Origin: Pseudisothecium myosuroides
Lineage: Eukaryota > Streptophyta > Bryopsida > Hypnales > Lembophyllaceae
Assembly: GCA_951799445.1 (NCBI GenBank)
Contig: OX637290.1
Coordinates: 4,280,501 to 4,344,500 of the forward strand
Direction of reading: 5' to 3'
DNA: 64,000 bases
The notes beneath the pieces were generated by a model that was not told the DNA's origin, ran no database searches, and saw nothing but the letters and a program-made list of their open reading frames with translations. This document shows positions 46,268-58,518 of this stretch, in pieces. Each line of letters begins with the position of its first letter. Positions within the stretch are counted from its first letter, which is position 1. The position numbers and the translations under genes were made by a program.

Positions 46268-47590
46268 ATGAATGTCAGGGAGAGGTCAGGGAGCTTGGAA
46301 ACACGGCAACAAAAACAAGAGGGGGATGTAAGAGCAACGAGGGACACAACAGCAGCAGGGGGACAACGGGCGGAGGTTGTAAGGCGAGGTTCAATGCGGA
46401 GACGGCAGCCGGTGGCGGAAACACCGTCGTCGTTGTTTACCCGGGCGGTCGGATCGGTCTTCAAGCTGGTCCGCGTGGCGGAGTTTGAAATTCTCTTCAT
46501 CTGCTTCTTTCTCCTCGCGTATTTGCTCTTCAAGGACTTGGTAACACAACGACGCACTTGTTCTCCCTCTCGCGCGCGCCTCGTTTGCTTTTCATTTCTG
46601 TCTGTCCGTCCTCTGGTGTGGTGTGCTTAAGATTGTGCTCTCATGCTTCGACAAGGTTTTAGGGTAACACGTTTCGTTGTCTGGCTATGTCACATGTACT
46701 TGATACAAATGTCTTATTGTCTTTGATTACTTTTGATGATACGCTTAACGTCAGGACCGTTTGATCATAAAGTGGATGTGAGATTTTATGTCGTCATCAC
46801 TTGGTCCCGAAATTGTAAAAAACTGCTAGTCCTGACAGTTCCGTTATTAATTGCACTATTTTTGGTACTGCAGCTTAATTGTTTAGTGCTTAGCACTACT
46901 ACCATATAGTTGATTCGATGATGCATTCTTTTCGTGGTTCGAGGCTGTTATCTTGTATTGTTGCCTGGCTATGTCACATGAGGGCTGTTGGATTGTTGTT
47001 TTATTACTTTCGATTCTTAGCGTCAGGGCGGTTTTATCGAACAGGGTGATGTGAAAGTTGGTGTCTTAATTATTTATCACTGACACTGTATCGAGTGCTT
47101 AGGTCTTCCAGGTTTAATATATTGCGCTCTTTCGTACGTACTGCAGCTTAGTGATTTGGTGCTTAGCAGTTTCTGCCTCATTGTTAATTCGCTAATACGC
47201 ACACAGTCTTTCTGCAGTCTTCGATCGCATATGGTCATGCAGTTCTTATGGCCTGAGCTTATATTCTCGCACTTGAGCGTTGTTGTAGAATCCTATGTTG
47301 CTAGTAAATTTATTACATGCCAATTCACAACTTTTATAGCATATTCTTGAAGTTGAGCCTCATGTTTAACTAGCACAGAATTGTGTAGTTTTGGTGCGGT
47401 GTATTATATCGAGGACTAGTGAAGACATAATTTTTCATAGAACCCTCCTATAATTATGTATAAATTGGAGATGATCGTTGTGAGTGCTAATAACTTGTTT
47501 CCCTATTTTTGTGTTGAGTAGACTGCCAGACCCGAATACAATCAGATGTTGTTTCAAAAGCGATTTGAAGAGCAAGATCGACTTTACTGA
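46268..47590 (+). CDS. Small single-span membrane protein, 2 exons, 113 aa; first cistron before CFAP20
   Basis: Exon 1 (46268-46540) and exon 2 (47522-47590) join in phase 0. The product is polar and Arg/Gly/Ser-rich for about 70 residues. It then has VRVAEFEILFICFFLLAYLL, a membrane helix, followed by FKDL-TARPEYNQMLFQKR and a short acidic end. I recall plant proteins sharing an R.AEFEILF...FKDL.SRPEYNQ motif, annotated only as transmembrane proteins, so this looks like a real conserved gene. Exon 2 also contains the CFAP20 initiator, 7 nt after this stop codon, so both frames lie on one exon. An alternative is that CFAP20 transcripts start inside the intron 46541-47521. Confidence 0.75.
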
Positions 47591-47597
47591 GGACACT

Positions 47598-49420
47598 ATG
47601 TTTAAGAATACATTTCAGTCGGGGTTTCTTTCAATTTTTTACAGCCTTGGGTGAGTTTTAGTGTTCCTGTTTGTTTTGTCACTATTGAAAATCTAAAATC
47701 TAAAATCTCGCTTTATTGAACTGCTGCATTTGACTATATTGTAATGTCTAATACTGCATAGGATTTGTGTTCCGTTCAACATCCTTGCATGTCTATTGGT
47801 ACAGATTTATGGTTGCATGCCTGTCCAGTCCTTTAACTAATTCTGGGTGTTTGATCAGGAGTAAACCACTGCAGATCTGGGGCACAGAAGGTAACTGTCT
47901 TATATTTCACTCAGTGTAGTGTCCTACCAGATTTTTGATGGTTCTGTCATCAGTTTGGTTTTTTCTTTTTTTTCTTTTTTCTTTCTTTGTTTAAATGTAG
48001 CTATTTCTTCACGGTGGCCAATAAGATTGCTGTGGCCTGCTTATAGCCTGAAGTACATGCGAGCACTAGTGAAAGGATAGTCTGCAATCTACTTCAGGAT
48101 ATGCTCAAATTATGTGATACTTGTGCAGCTCAAAATGGACTTGTTACAAGGTGTGCCGACGAGGACATCCAGTCAAGTGTGTTGGAGATAATGGGCACAA
48201 ATGTGAGTAGCAACTATATAACCTGTCCAGCTGATCCACGGTTGACGCTTGGGATCAAGCTGCCTATATTTGTGATGATTATCAAGAACATGAAGAAGTA
48301 CTTCACGTTTGAAGTGCAGATTCTCGATGACAAGAATGTCCGCCGCCGATTTCGCGTATCAAACTACCAGGTAAAGCAAGGATTATGAATTGTGGATCTT
48401 TTCTCTTATTAGGGTGATGGCATGTGACTTCTTTAGACAGATCACCTACTGTGCTAATTAACCTTTGAAAGGACATTTCTAGCTCCTGGGGCATTCCTGC
48501 GTTGGAATAATCAAAATTGTCGTGTCGATGCAGTAGTCAATGGTTTCCTTGATTGGGCGGATTTGTTGTATTCGTACTTGCACCAAGGATCACTTATGTT
48601 GCTTTGGTGCAACACAAATTAAAATTCTTGATTTGCACAAGGGAGATTGTTTGATCCAGAGGTTGGATCATGTGAAACCTGGAGACACTACCCGTGTAGA
48701 GAGAGTAACAATGAACAGTACATAAGCAAAAACTCCCCTTGTTTCCTTACCTTACTGAGCTGACTGCTCTCGTTTCTTTAGTTGCTGACCTACTCAATTA
48801 CTTATGCCCATGTCCTGAAATTTCATGCAAGATTCTTTGGGCTGTCCTGCCAGGAACGAAATTGTCCTTTAAGGGTTAATTGTCTAAATTAACCAGGTGT
48901 TTTTTGGTTTATGTCTTACTTGAGAATGTTCCTGGTGGTTCAGCGATTGAAGACATTGAACTAGATTTATATTGAGCCATAAATAGACTTGTTCATTTCC
49001 AGTGGTTATGTTCTTGCAGTCTATTACACGAGTGAAGCCCTACATCTGCACCATGCCCATGAGGCTGGACGAGGGTTGGAATCAGATTCAACTTAACCTC
49101 GCAGACTTCACAAGAAGGGCCTATGGTACCAATTATGTGGAAACTTTGCGGGTGCAAGTGCATGCCAATTGTCGTGTCCGACGTATCTACTTCGCTGACC
49201 GGCTGTACTCGGAAGAAGAGCTTCCCCCAGAATTTAAAATCTTCTTACCTATCCAAGTAAGCGCAGGAATTCTTGAGGATTCTTGAGACTTTGATTTAGT
49301 TATTGAGAGATATGGGTGAAATTTTGATAACGAAAAATGGCTACGAAAAATTTCACGCAGTTTGTGTCCTTCTCTAAGCTTTGTCATGTGCACTGGGTTT
49401 TGTTTGTGCAGAAGAGCTGA
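47598..49420 (+). CDS. CFAP20: CFAP20 / BUG22 (DUF667), 5 exons, 190 aa
   Basis: Exons 47598-47650, 47859-47890, 48129-48370, 49020-49256 and 49412-49420 total 573 nt in phase. The product starts [20 protein letters not shown] and continues [75 protein letters not shown] and [15 protein letters not shown]. This is the full-length family (about 190 residues). CFAP20 is an axonemal inner-junction protein in ciliates and algae and is retained across land plants. Residues after IWGTEG ([13 protein letters not shown]) diverge from the usual K.VRNGHIKR. The last exon codes only KS and the stop. Its first coding exon is shared with the upstream cistron. Confidence 0.95.
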
Positions 49421-50959
49421 AGATACCATTAAGGAATGCTTTGGCGCAACTCATTTTTGGCCTGTACCATTGGGAATCTTGTCCAATATCCAGTGCATAT
49501 CAAGCTAGAACAGAGTGGACAAGTTCTAGAAGAGTTTGGAGAGACATGCCCTTTTTTTGACACTTGAGGCTACTCCTAAGTGTTGCCAACTGCAGATAAG
49601 TCTTGTAAATCATTTGATGAGTCGCTGCCAGTGGTCAGACGTTTTTTTATTTTTAGAACTAGGAAAGTCGTCACTAACAGATGCCATGTTGCATGATGCA
49701 TTGCTCATCTGTATCTTACATGTTCTTGCAGAATGGTTTTTGTTGTGCTTTCCTTGCTCCTTGACTGACCGTGGCTTCTAATTTTAGTGACTTATTGCTT
49801 TATTTGTCAAAATTAAGTGGAAATCGTGAATTCATGTCCGTTGCATATTCCAGTGTTGTGCGTGTATTTAGGATATGGCATGGGTATAAACAAGGTTACC
49901 GATATCATTCAAGGGTACTTGAGTTGCCTGGTGTGGCGCAAGAATCATCTTGGATATACCCTGATATGAGGAGCTGTTACTGCTCTTGCAACCTTGCTTG
50001 GCTTATTTTGCCTACTGTAGAGACCAATAGTTGGTCCGTGAGACACCGAAGGTAGGATGGCTCAAAACCGACTCAAACCAATTGGGTAGCGTCGTCAATG
50101 CATTACGTTAAGGCAAATCTTTAGGCAAGTGAATAAGCACTTGATCGTGGTCCCTTTGTTATGTCGTAGCTTTGTTGAGTCTAGTTGGCGATCCAACTTA
50201 AATTCTCTTTGTAAGTATTTTTGGGGCACCGAATGAGTTTTCAAGTGTCGATTATGCGTGTACCTTTGTTCAAATGGGTGTGCTCTACAGGCTAGAATCT
50301 CTAGGTGTCGGTGTTGATATAGTGTCACAGATAGTGAGTTGCCTTCTGTCCCACCTTAGGCCATCCCACATTTCATGGCTCAGGATAACACTCAATAGGT
50401 GTACTAGAATGTAAGCCCCGGCTGCACAACTCCTAAATTTCCACCTTCGGGGACACCACCGTTCAGTTCATTAAATTTGAAATTTAGCACCTGATGACTA
50501 GAATATGAAATTTGGAGAATTTGAATTCATATCGACAGTAATTAGGTCCCAGATCTGAGGCCCAGAGTAGCTACGGCAGGAACTTCCTGACCCACAATAA
50601 TAATGCTAGGGACGCCCAGAGCAGAATCCGCGAAATCAATTGCTTGCCGACTTGTGAAGCACAAAACGAGTTATCAGTAGTCACTGTATTTTCGTGCTCG
50701 TCCATCGCAGAAGACAGAATGTAGACAACGAAGATTTCAGAGCGTGAAGTAACGTGGATGCTTCTCCGTACAATTCAAAAGGTTTGCATTGCAAGAATTA
50801 TACAGTGTTTCATTGCGGATGGTCTCACGAGAGGGAGAGTGGGAGACGGCAGGTGGTTTTGAGCAACTCTGCAGTTTCCATCCATGATGCCGCGATACAA
50901 GTTCTAGCTCTAGCTAACTGTCGATCTGAGGGGGGCTGAGTTTGTCGGTAGGGACGAAT
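49421..50959. other. CFAP20 3' flank and intergenic DNA
   Basis: Probable 3' UTR to about 50050, then intergenic DNA. The open frame at 50754-50939 is unsupported. Confidence 0.4.
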
Positions 50960-52245
50960 TAATTGTACGAGTTGTTCGCTTCATCCCAAGTCAAATTGAA
51001 GCACTTCGAGTTCCGTTGCACACGAATGGGTCGATACACAAGCAAGCCCGTTAATAGTAAGCTGGGTGTAAGGACTATTCCTGGGGTTCATCCTCCAGCA
51101 GGTGAGTCGTATGTTGCCGGTCCGTGTTGTTATCTACTGTACAACTTCGTTGCCGACGCTGCAGAAACGTCTGGACCCTTCGTCAATAAAAATGATTTTC
51201 TCCGGAGATTGATTGGATATTGCATCATGGGTTCCAGCTTGGCTATGGAGTATCCGCATGGAACGTTCTGGAAGGATTTCCCTTCGCCATGCTTCGCCAC
51301 CCGAATGCATCTCTGGGCGGCGATGGAGGCTTCCTCGGCCTGCTTATGTAACGCCACTTCCAATGCGGACCTCCATCGCACACTTTTGCAGTCGATTCCG
51401 ACTTCGTGAAGGGCGCCCATGCCAGTTCTCTGACCCGTATGGAGGGCGGGTTTTACATCGGGATCGATGTCAACAGCATGAATTCCACCAGTTGGATTCG
51501 CTCACAGGAACCCCGTGACAGTCGAAGGTGGCAGTTGCAAGTGTGGATTGATTATGATACCTCACTGCAGAATGTTAGCACGGCGGACGGACATCAGTTT
51601 ACTCTACTGTCCGGGAGCAACAATGCTGTGATATAATTAATGGGACTACTGGGATTCCTTTACAACTCCTTGAGTCGATCAACAAGTCGATCTCTCCCAT
51701 GTGCTCAATGAACAAATGTACTTACTTCGGCTTCACTTCGAATATACTGTATATTGCCGTTTCGCAGCTCGTCATTCGAAACGCATGCTGGAATCGAAGT
51801 TTAACGTTGGAGTCTGAGGACGACGAATTCTTCCACCTCGCCCGCATATCCCTATCGAGTGCCTCGCTCACTTGCCATCCATCTTATTACCGCCCCACTT
51901 AATTTGTTCCAGTTGCACCCATTCGAAGTGGCGTCGCTAGGCTGGCCATGGCGACAATTCTCACTGGTGTCGCTAGCTCACACCCATGGCGGCCATTGAC
52001 GGAGCGCTAGCTCTCCAAGTCTTCCTGTCGTTGGGTGGAGAAGCGTGCATGGAGGTTCCAAATTGACCCGGACGACCTCGATCCGCACAAGTTCACTTGC
52101 AAGGAACTGGCCTTGGCGACGAAGAACTTCGACCCCAAGCAAGCAATTCAAGCGCTGGGGCGAGGAGGCCTCGAGAGTGTGTCCAAGGGCTTCTTGAATT
52201 GCCTGGCCACCAACAGGACACGGCCAAAGTCCACGCAAGTGTAAG
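50960..52245 (+). pseudogene. L-type lectin receptor-like kinase, broken 5' portion
   Basis: Legume-lectin-domain motifs occur in different frames. HPNASLGGDGGFLGLL (about 51299-51346) is followed in another frame by NATSNADLHRTL. After a further shift come FAVDSDFVKG, YIGIDVNSMNS (about 51450) and WQLQVWIDYD. The start of a kinase juxtamembrane region, FTCKELALATKNFDPKQAI, lies at about 52092-52150, with a degraded GRGG loop (LGRGGLESVSKGFLN). Intact L-type lectin kinases are single proteins of about 650-700 residues with a lectin domain, one membrane helix and a kinase. Frameshifts and stops make this copy non-functional. Confidence 0.8.
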
Positions 52246-53353
52246 TATGACTAACATTAGAAGAAAATTGAGTCCTCCATTGGGTTGCTTCCCTTTGTCG
52301 CAATGTAGACACGATGCAAAGATGACATGCAACACCAATGACGGAGTTCATTGATAAAATTGATAGAATGCAAAATCAACGACAGAAATTAGCCTTGTAG
52401 ATTCTTTCATTAACTCTCAAACTGACATGGTTGGACTCTCTAACCACATGGTGCAAGGCGGGAACTAACATGTTCCACTCTCAAACTCATAGGGTTCAAC
52501 TTTCCTTCTAATACGTATTGTGGACCCCCAACCCAATTCTATACAAATCTACACCAATCCAACATTGTAGGGGTTGAAATGACTGTAGACTTTCATTGAA
52601 TTGGGATGGGGTTCGTAATAGGTTCCTCTATCATTGCAATGCATGACTTGCCAAGTGCTTGGATCAACAAAGGGTGGGAAAATTGGGCATTAAGGACAAA
52701 AATTAAGGTCACTATTGGATTTCCTTTGAGAGATGGTACAATACCCATCCTGTCCAAGATGTGTTCCAAGCTTGTTAGTAAGGAAGAACATGCCATTCCC
52801 AACTCTCTATTCATTTCCAAGTCCTACTTCTTCACCCAAAACCAACCTTTTCTTGATGCAATTTCAAGTGAGGTGCACTCATGTTTTGAGATATTGATGT
52901 ATGGATTCTTTTCCTTGGGATCCTATTTTTTGAAGAATGGTTTTAGTACATGTTTGGACACAAATAGGAATCTATTGCAAATATTCCTAAAAAATCCTAA
53001 AAAAATAATTTAAGATAATTTTTTGTCCCATTGAGTTCTTTCCCAAAAGGATATTCAACACAAATGAATCACTTACAAGAAACAATAGAAGACAATTCTT
53101 TTAAAGGGATGGGAATAGTGTTTTTTTTTCCGGCGATTTGGTGCAAAATTGCACCAAATTTTATGGCTTGGCACCCGCCTATAGAAAAAAATGGTACTAA
53201 AAAGGTGGAAAATCGGTAGAAAACTTCAAATAAAATAAAAATCTTGGATGAAATCGCCAGATTCTGGATGAAAATTGAATTATTTATATGTGATGTGTGT
53301 TAATAAAATATTTTCTATCCAACATGTGGATGAATGTTGAAATTTGGAGCACC
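52246..53353. other. Spacer inside the broken lectin kinase locus
   Basis: An open frame at 52606-53013 is present but unrecognised and does not fit a kinase domain. Otherwise AT-rich sequence. Confidence 0.35.
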
Positions 53354-53626
53354 CATTAGAAGAGATTTGAGGGCTGCGAGGGGCCGTTTCAAGTTGTTCC
53401 CGTAGCTGGGAACAGTCAGAATATAAAAATAAAAATAAAAAAATATTTTTAAAAAAAATATTAATTTTTTTTAATATTTTAAAAAAATAATTAATTTTTT
53501 TATTTTTTTTAATTTTCTGACGTGGCACTCTCTTGGCCTTGTCAGATTACTGCTCCCAGGCTATTCCCAGAGTTCCCAGGGCCAAATAACTCGAGGGCTC
53601 TTAGAGCCCTCAAATCTCTTCTAATG
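53354..53626. mobile_element. Short MITE
   Basis: The terminal inverted repeats CATTAGAAGAGATTTGAGGG(CT) and their mirror at 53605-53626 are identical over 22 bp. The interior is A/T-rich in its middle and GC-richer near the ends. No coding capacity. It sits between the lectin and kinase remnants. Confidence 0.88.
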
Positions 53627-54205
53627 ACTATATCATTCAATATCGCCACTATGGCACTTCATTAAAAATGAAAAAAAAAAAACTGGATGGGAATAGGTTG
53701 TGTTATACTATAGATTTTTTTATTTTTAACTTTCATAGGGAGTGAACAAGCTTATTTGCAGGTCTAAGAGGCATGCATTGTAACTATGCACTTTTGTCAC
53801 ATTTGTACTTCAAATTTGAGTTACATAGTATAATCTCTATGACCTAACATTGGTACAATCTTGGTTGATGTAGTGGAAAAAACAGATGATAGAAAACAAA
53901 GTAATAGTATATTGATACTAACTAAAATGAGGGGAGTGATAATTGATTAGATGATTGCTTGGCTTTCATACGGTTGTGGACTTTGAGATCATACTTTTGG
54001 ATACATCATAGAGTTAACAACAAGTAGCTATGCTAAACAAGTACTTAATATGACTTACAATTGAATTCATCTACCCAAAATGATTTGCTCACCAAAATCA
54101 TATACATTATAATGTCCCAGTGAAAGCATGTGCAAGATGAATGAGTCATTTGAGAATGAAGTACCATATGAAATAGAGGCAATTGTGCACATGGAGTGTG
54201 AGTAG
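53627..54205. other. AT-rich spacer
   Basis: No recognised feature. A few degraded kinase codons may lie at its right end. Confidence 0.35.
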
Positions 54206-54600
54206 CGCATCATTCATCACAATGTAAAGGCAAGCAATTAATGTGATGTACCAAGTTTAATGCACTTTGGAAGGACTTTGGCTTGACGTGTTGTTATAAC
54301 CACAATTTGTTGACCCCCAAAACACCGACATGGTAGGCATCATTGGTTACTTTGCCCCTGAAATGTTCCACATAAGTAATCCCTATTCAAGCTTATTTTT
54401 GGTATATTGTAGAAACCATTTTGTATGATGCTATTTGAAAACAAAGCCTCATTGGCATGCATTTGAATCTTGAAAAAGTGTGAGTTTTTGAACTATGATG
54501 GTTACATGTGGAAACTAAATGGAATTTGTGGACCAGACTACAAGTATAGTCAAGTTGTTAAATTGGCAAGATTCTAGAACTAATGCCATGTATGTACATA
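54206..54600 (+). pseudogene. L-type lectin kinase, decayed catalytic region
   Basis: Frame-shifted pieces match the kinase catalytic core. RIIHHNVKASN (54206-54238) is the HRD/K.SN loop, with the aspartate of HRDVKASN replaced. DFGLT starts at 54274. MVGIIGYFAPEM (54330-54365) is the activation-segment APE motif. Stops and shifts separate them. They probably belong to the same former gene as 50960-52245, with about 2 kb of later insertion and decay between. Confidence 0.7.
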
Positions 54601-56276
54601 AAGGTCTAAGGTTGTTTTTAAGCTCTAATGGAGTATTTGAACCAATATAATGATTGCAATGAAATGTAGTGTTTTGAAAAATAAAATGTACAAAAATAGA
54701 TTATTTTTTCTAAATGTTCAAAGTAGTCAAAGTGATTTTCAAATTTTCAAATTTCAAATTAATTAATGCAAATAAGGTCCAAGTTTTATTTATTAAAAAT
54801 ATTTGAACCTTTTTTCACTTCTTTGGAATCATCAATAAAGAAGTTGCATTGCCTTATTGAAGCCTTGTCTAAATACTAAAATATGAATATAAAATATTGC
54901 TTTAATCATTACAAGCAAAGTACATTTGTTGTTTTGATGGAGAGTGACATGCCCAAATTGTAATGAGATAATGAAGAATGAAACCTTAAGAGAAGATGAA
55001 TTTTTTCCCAAAAAGATATGTATAAGGACATGCTATTTTTATTTTTAAAATGTAATAAATTAAATTGGAGCAAAAGTCTTAAAATCATAGAAGTTGAAAA
55101 ATTGGTAAAAATTATTCTGTAACAACATTTTCACTACTATTATAGTTTGAAAGACCTCTAAAATTTGGGATAAATATGGATTTTCAATTTTGAAAGGTGT
55201 CAAAGTATTGAAATATTGCCAATTTAACAAAATTGTCTTTGAGTGTAGATATTCTTCTAATGGTAGTGGGGCAATTTGGAAATGGCAAGGAAATAAACAA
55301 AGCAGATGAATGTGTTCAACTTTCTTGCTAGAAGTGGATAGCGGAAAAAAACCCATCTACTACAAAGATAAGGCAGTGATGCTATTGGCTGAGCAGATGT
55401 GGCACATTGTGGGAGAACTTGCCCATTCTTGGTCAATTGATTTGCTCCTTGCAAGAAAGTACAATGTTTATAAAATTATCAAAATGTTGTGTTTGGAACT
55501 TTTTTGTCCTCATCCTAGTCCTCCAATGCAACTTTCCATTCACCAAGTGTTGTTCATCTTCAATGTCAACGTCCACCTTTTGAAGTGCCTCTATCCAAAT
55601 CCAAATTTGACTACTTGCCTGGTAGAGCACCACACGACCTTTCCTAGACTTCAAATTCAATTTCCATCTATTACACCATGTCAACACCAGAGAGCCTTGG
55701 GAACTCATTGCCTTGTAATTTAGCGAAGCACATGAGTTAATGGATTATTTAATAGAGGGTTATATAAAATTAGGATATTCAAGTATGTCCTAAGTAAGAA
55801 TATTCTACAAATATTTTCGAAATGAATTTTCAAAATCCTATTTTTTCTTTAAATTTATATAAATTTTATCTCCAATGAATAATGAGCACCCTATTTTTTT
55901 AATTCACCTAGTTTTCTATGTGAACATGAGTGAATTCATTGGGCTAGAGACAAGAGCAGATGAACTCCACCGACAGATTTTTCTTTATTATTAAATCTTG
56001 GGATTTGAGAGCCGTCATTTGAACATTTCATGATTCCTTGTAAATTACCAAAATAATGCCTATGTAACTTCCATTGTGGAACAAATTATTATCTTAATGG
56101 GCAATTTCAATAAAATGGCGGTATTCCAAGTGCTACATTGACAGTGTGCCATTTTTCCCATCTAGGACAAGTATAGATTTTAGAACAACCATTCTGAACC
56201 ATCTAAGACAGGTACATATTTAGAACGGCCGTTCTGAACTGTTTTCATGCCATTTTAAAATAATATCGCCATTTAA
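54601..56276. other. AT-rich intergenic DNA
   Basis: Open frames at 55310-55723 (plus) and 55060-55356 (minus) are unsupported. No element boundary is recognised. Confidence 0.35.
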
Positions 56277-57176
56277 CCCCTAAAGGACCGTTGTCCCTTC
56301 GGGGGACAAATGCGTTTTTAGGCAGGTACCTACTGGCTGAAATTTTCTCCTGATTTTTTTAAACTTTTTGTAAACATGAAGAATTGAGAGAGGTATGTGG
56401 CAAAATAAAAAAATTTGAAATCCGACCTTTGAGCGAGAAGTTATGCCATTTCTTTGAATGCGTGGGGACGGGGGGCAGCAAAAAAAAAAAAATTTAATTT
56501 TTTTTTTTCTCATAGATTATATTTTTGTCTATCTAGAAAGCTTTGATTCATTTCATTTGGATTTGTTATGAAGAAGTTATGGACATTCTTGTTTTTTGGG
56601 CAGTTAGAGCATCTTATTGAAAAAAATAACTTGTAGGATTCATTTCGGAATGCAATTTTTGTAATTTTTCAAAAAAAAAAATTGGAATGGTTTAGTTTAC
56701 TTGCTAGAACAATCTCATCATTGGAATTAGTGCATTTTAATTCCATCTAAAATATATGAATATTTTAGATTTTCCTTCTATCTTGTACCTACTTCTACTT
56801 AACAATTCTTTTAAGAATGATAATTAAGTTTTTTTTTTTTAAAAATTTCCCTAGACTCTCAACTCAATTCTCCACTATAAAGATTTAAAGCTCAAAACGC
56901 TGTAGTGCAAAAATTTTAAGTTAAAAATGTTTAAAGTCAAAAAATCTGGTCCCACAATGTGCTGAAAAACTTGTTTTTTCCACTTTAAACGCAGATATCT
57001 TGCAATCTATGCGGTCAAAAATTCTGAAATTTTTTCCACACATTCTCATACCAATTAGGTGTAAGATCCTACGGTTAGATGTGAGAAAAAAAATTAATTT
57101 TTTTTTTACTTTTTGCTATAAAAATGGCAGTTTTGAGTGTTTTTTGGCAAAAAAAAAGGCCTCGGTCCTTTAGGGG
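56277..57176. mobile_element. TTAA-flanked element with CCCCTAAAGGACC ends (copy A)
   Basis: The left end CCCCTAAAGGACCGTTGTCC is preceded by TTAA (56273-56276). The right end GGCCTCGGTCCTTTAGGGG is followed by TTAA (57177-57180). Only the outer 13 or so bases are strict inverted repeats, and there is no transposase. A TTAA target with C-rich ends is typical of piggyBac-type (or Kolobok-type) transposons. A truncated relative lies at 6150-7027. Its right-hand TTAA is shared with the next element. Confidence 0.8.
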
Positions 57177-57180
57177 TTAA

Positions 57181-57920
57181 CCCCTAAAGGACCAAGCTGC
57201 GTTTTTTGGCAACATAGCGATTTTGGGCAGCTCACTACGAATGGAGCTTTTATTTTTTTTCTTTGAAAATTTTACACAACATGTGCCCGAGGAGTAGCTT
57301 TAAGGCCCAACAATTTTCATAACATTTGACTTCATAGATAAAAAGTTATTGCATGATATGTGATTTTCTTTGAACTTTGGGCAGCCCGGGCAGCTCTGAA
57401 AATTTCTTTAAAAATGACTTTTAAAAAAAATAAAAATTTGAAATTGGTTCTTTAGATTTATATAAGCTTGGGAAGCTTTGAATCATTCAATTTCGATCTT
57501 TGAGTCAAAAGTTATGAGGAGTTTAAGTTTGCGGGTAGGCATGGAGTCTTTGAAAACTATAACTACCCGCAAACTTAAACTCCTTATAACTTTTGACTCA
57601 AAGATCGAAATTGAATGATTCAAAGCTTCCCAAGCTTATATAAATCTAAAGAACCAATTTCAAATTTTTATTTTTTTTAAAAGTCATTTTTAAAGAAATT
57701 TTCAGAGCTGCCCGGGCTGCCCAAAGTTCAAAGAAAATCACATATCATGCAATAACTTTTTATCTATGGAGTCAAATGTTATGAAAATTGTTGGGCCTTA
57801 AAGCTACTCCTTGGGCACATATTTTGTAAAATTTTCAAAGAAAAAAAATAAAAGCTCCATTCGTAGTGAGCTGCCCAAAATCGCTTTGTTGCCAAAAAAC
57901 ACAGCTTTTTCCTTTAGGGG
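57181..57920. mobile_element. 740-bp near-perfect palindromic TTAA element (copy B)
   Basis: The arms 57181-57538 and 57563-57920 are each 358 bp and almost identical in inverted orientation, with a 24-bp loop. The few differences are near the tips (for example ACCAAGCTGCG against AAAAAGCTGTG). The ends begin CCCCTAAAGGA and are flanked by TTAA on both sides. No protein is encoded. Transcription would give a long hairpin RNA. Confidence 0.93.
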
Positions 57921-58518
57921 TTAATGAAATTGCCCACCTTAGCATTCACTCAGATCTTTGAGCTCTTTGTAGAAACTTTGATGGTTGATTCTTTGTCCAT
58001 GTACTGATTCCTAAAACCATCATGGGTATGTACTTTACTTATACCACTGGACATTCCCAATCTCTCAAAGTAAATAATCAAGCTGAGAAAATCATGGAGA
58101 CAGAGAGGAATTCAAGTTTGACAAGCATTTCGGACACAAAGTTTTTAGGCTCAGAATTGTCTGGAAAGAAGTAATGAATTCTTGCAACGAAGAAGACAAC
58201 AGTTGCATTTTCAAGATTGTCATGGTTTTGTTGGTATTGGGTTTTCAGGTTTCCACATCCTCCTTTGTACTCCATATAAATTTTATCAGATTAGGTTTTT
58301 GGGTTTGCACATCCTCCTTTTTACTCCAAATAAATTTTATCAGCCGATATGTTCAAAGAGCAACATAAGGAATGATGGACAATTTCTTCCAGCTTGAATT
58401 TTCTTTTGCTTGATGATTATTTTCCCCTTGTGAGCCAAACATTGTATTGGGTTTTGGGAAGGATTGTTTATTCTTACACTGGGTGCTTTACAAGGCATGC
58501 CATGGAATGCGGTGTCGT
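57921..58518. other. Spacer
   Basis: A short tandem pair (TTTTGTTGGTATTGGGTTTTC-like and TTAGGTTTTTGGGTTTGCAC with TCCTCCTTTxTACTCCA) lies at about 58225-58335. No gene is recognised. Confidence 0.35.

Noticed and set aside
48540..48725. 61-codon frame within the CFAP20 gene
   Set aside because: It is in intron 3. CFAP20 is continuous without it (NYQ joined to SITRVKP).
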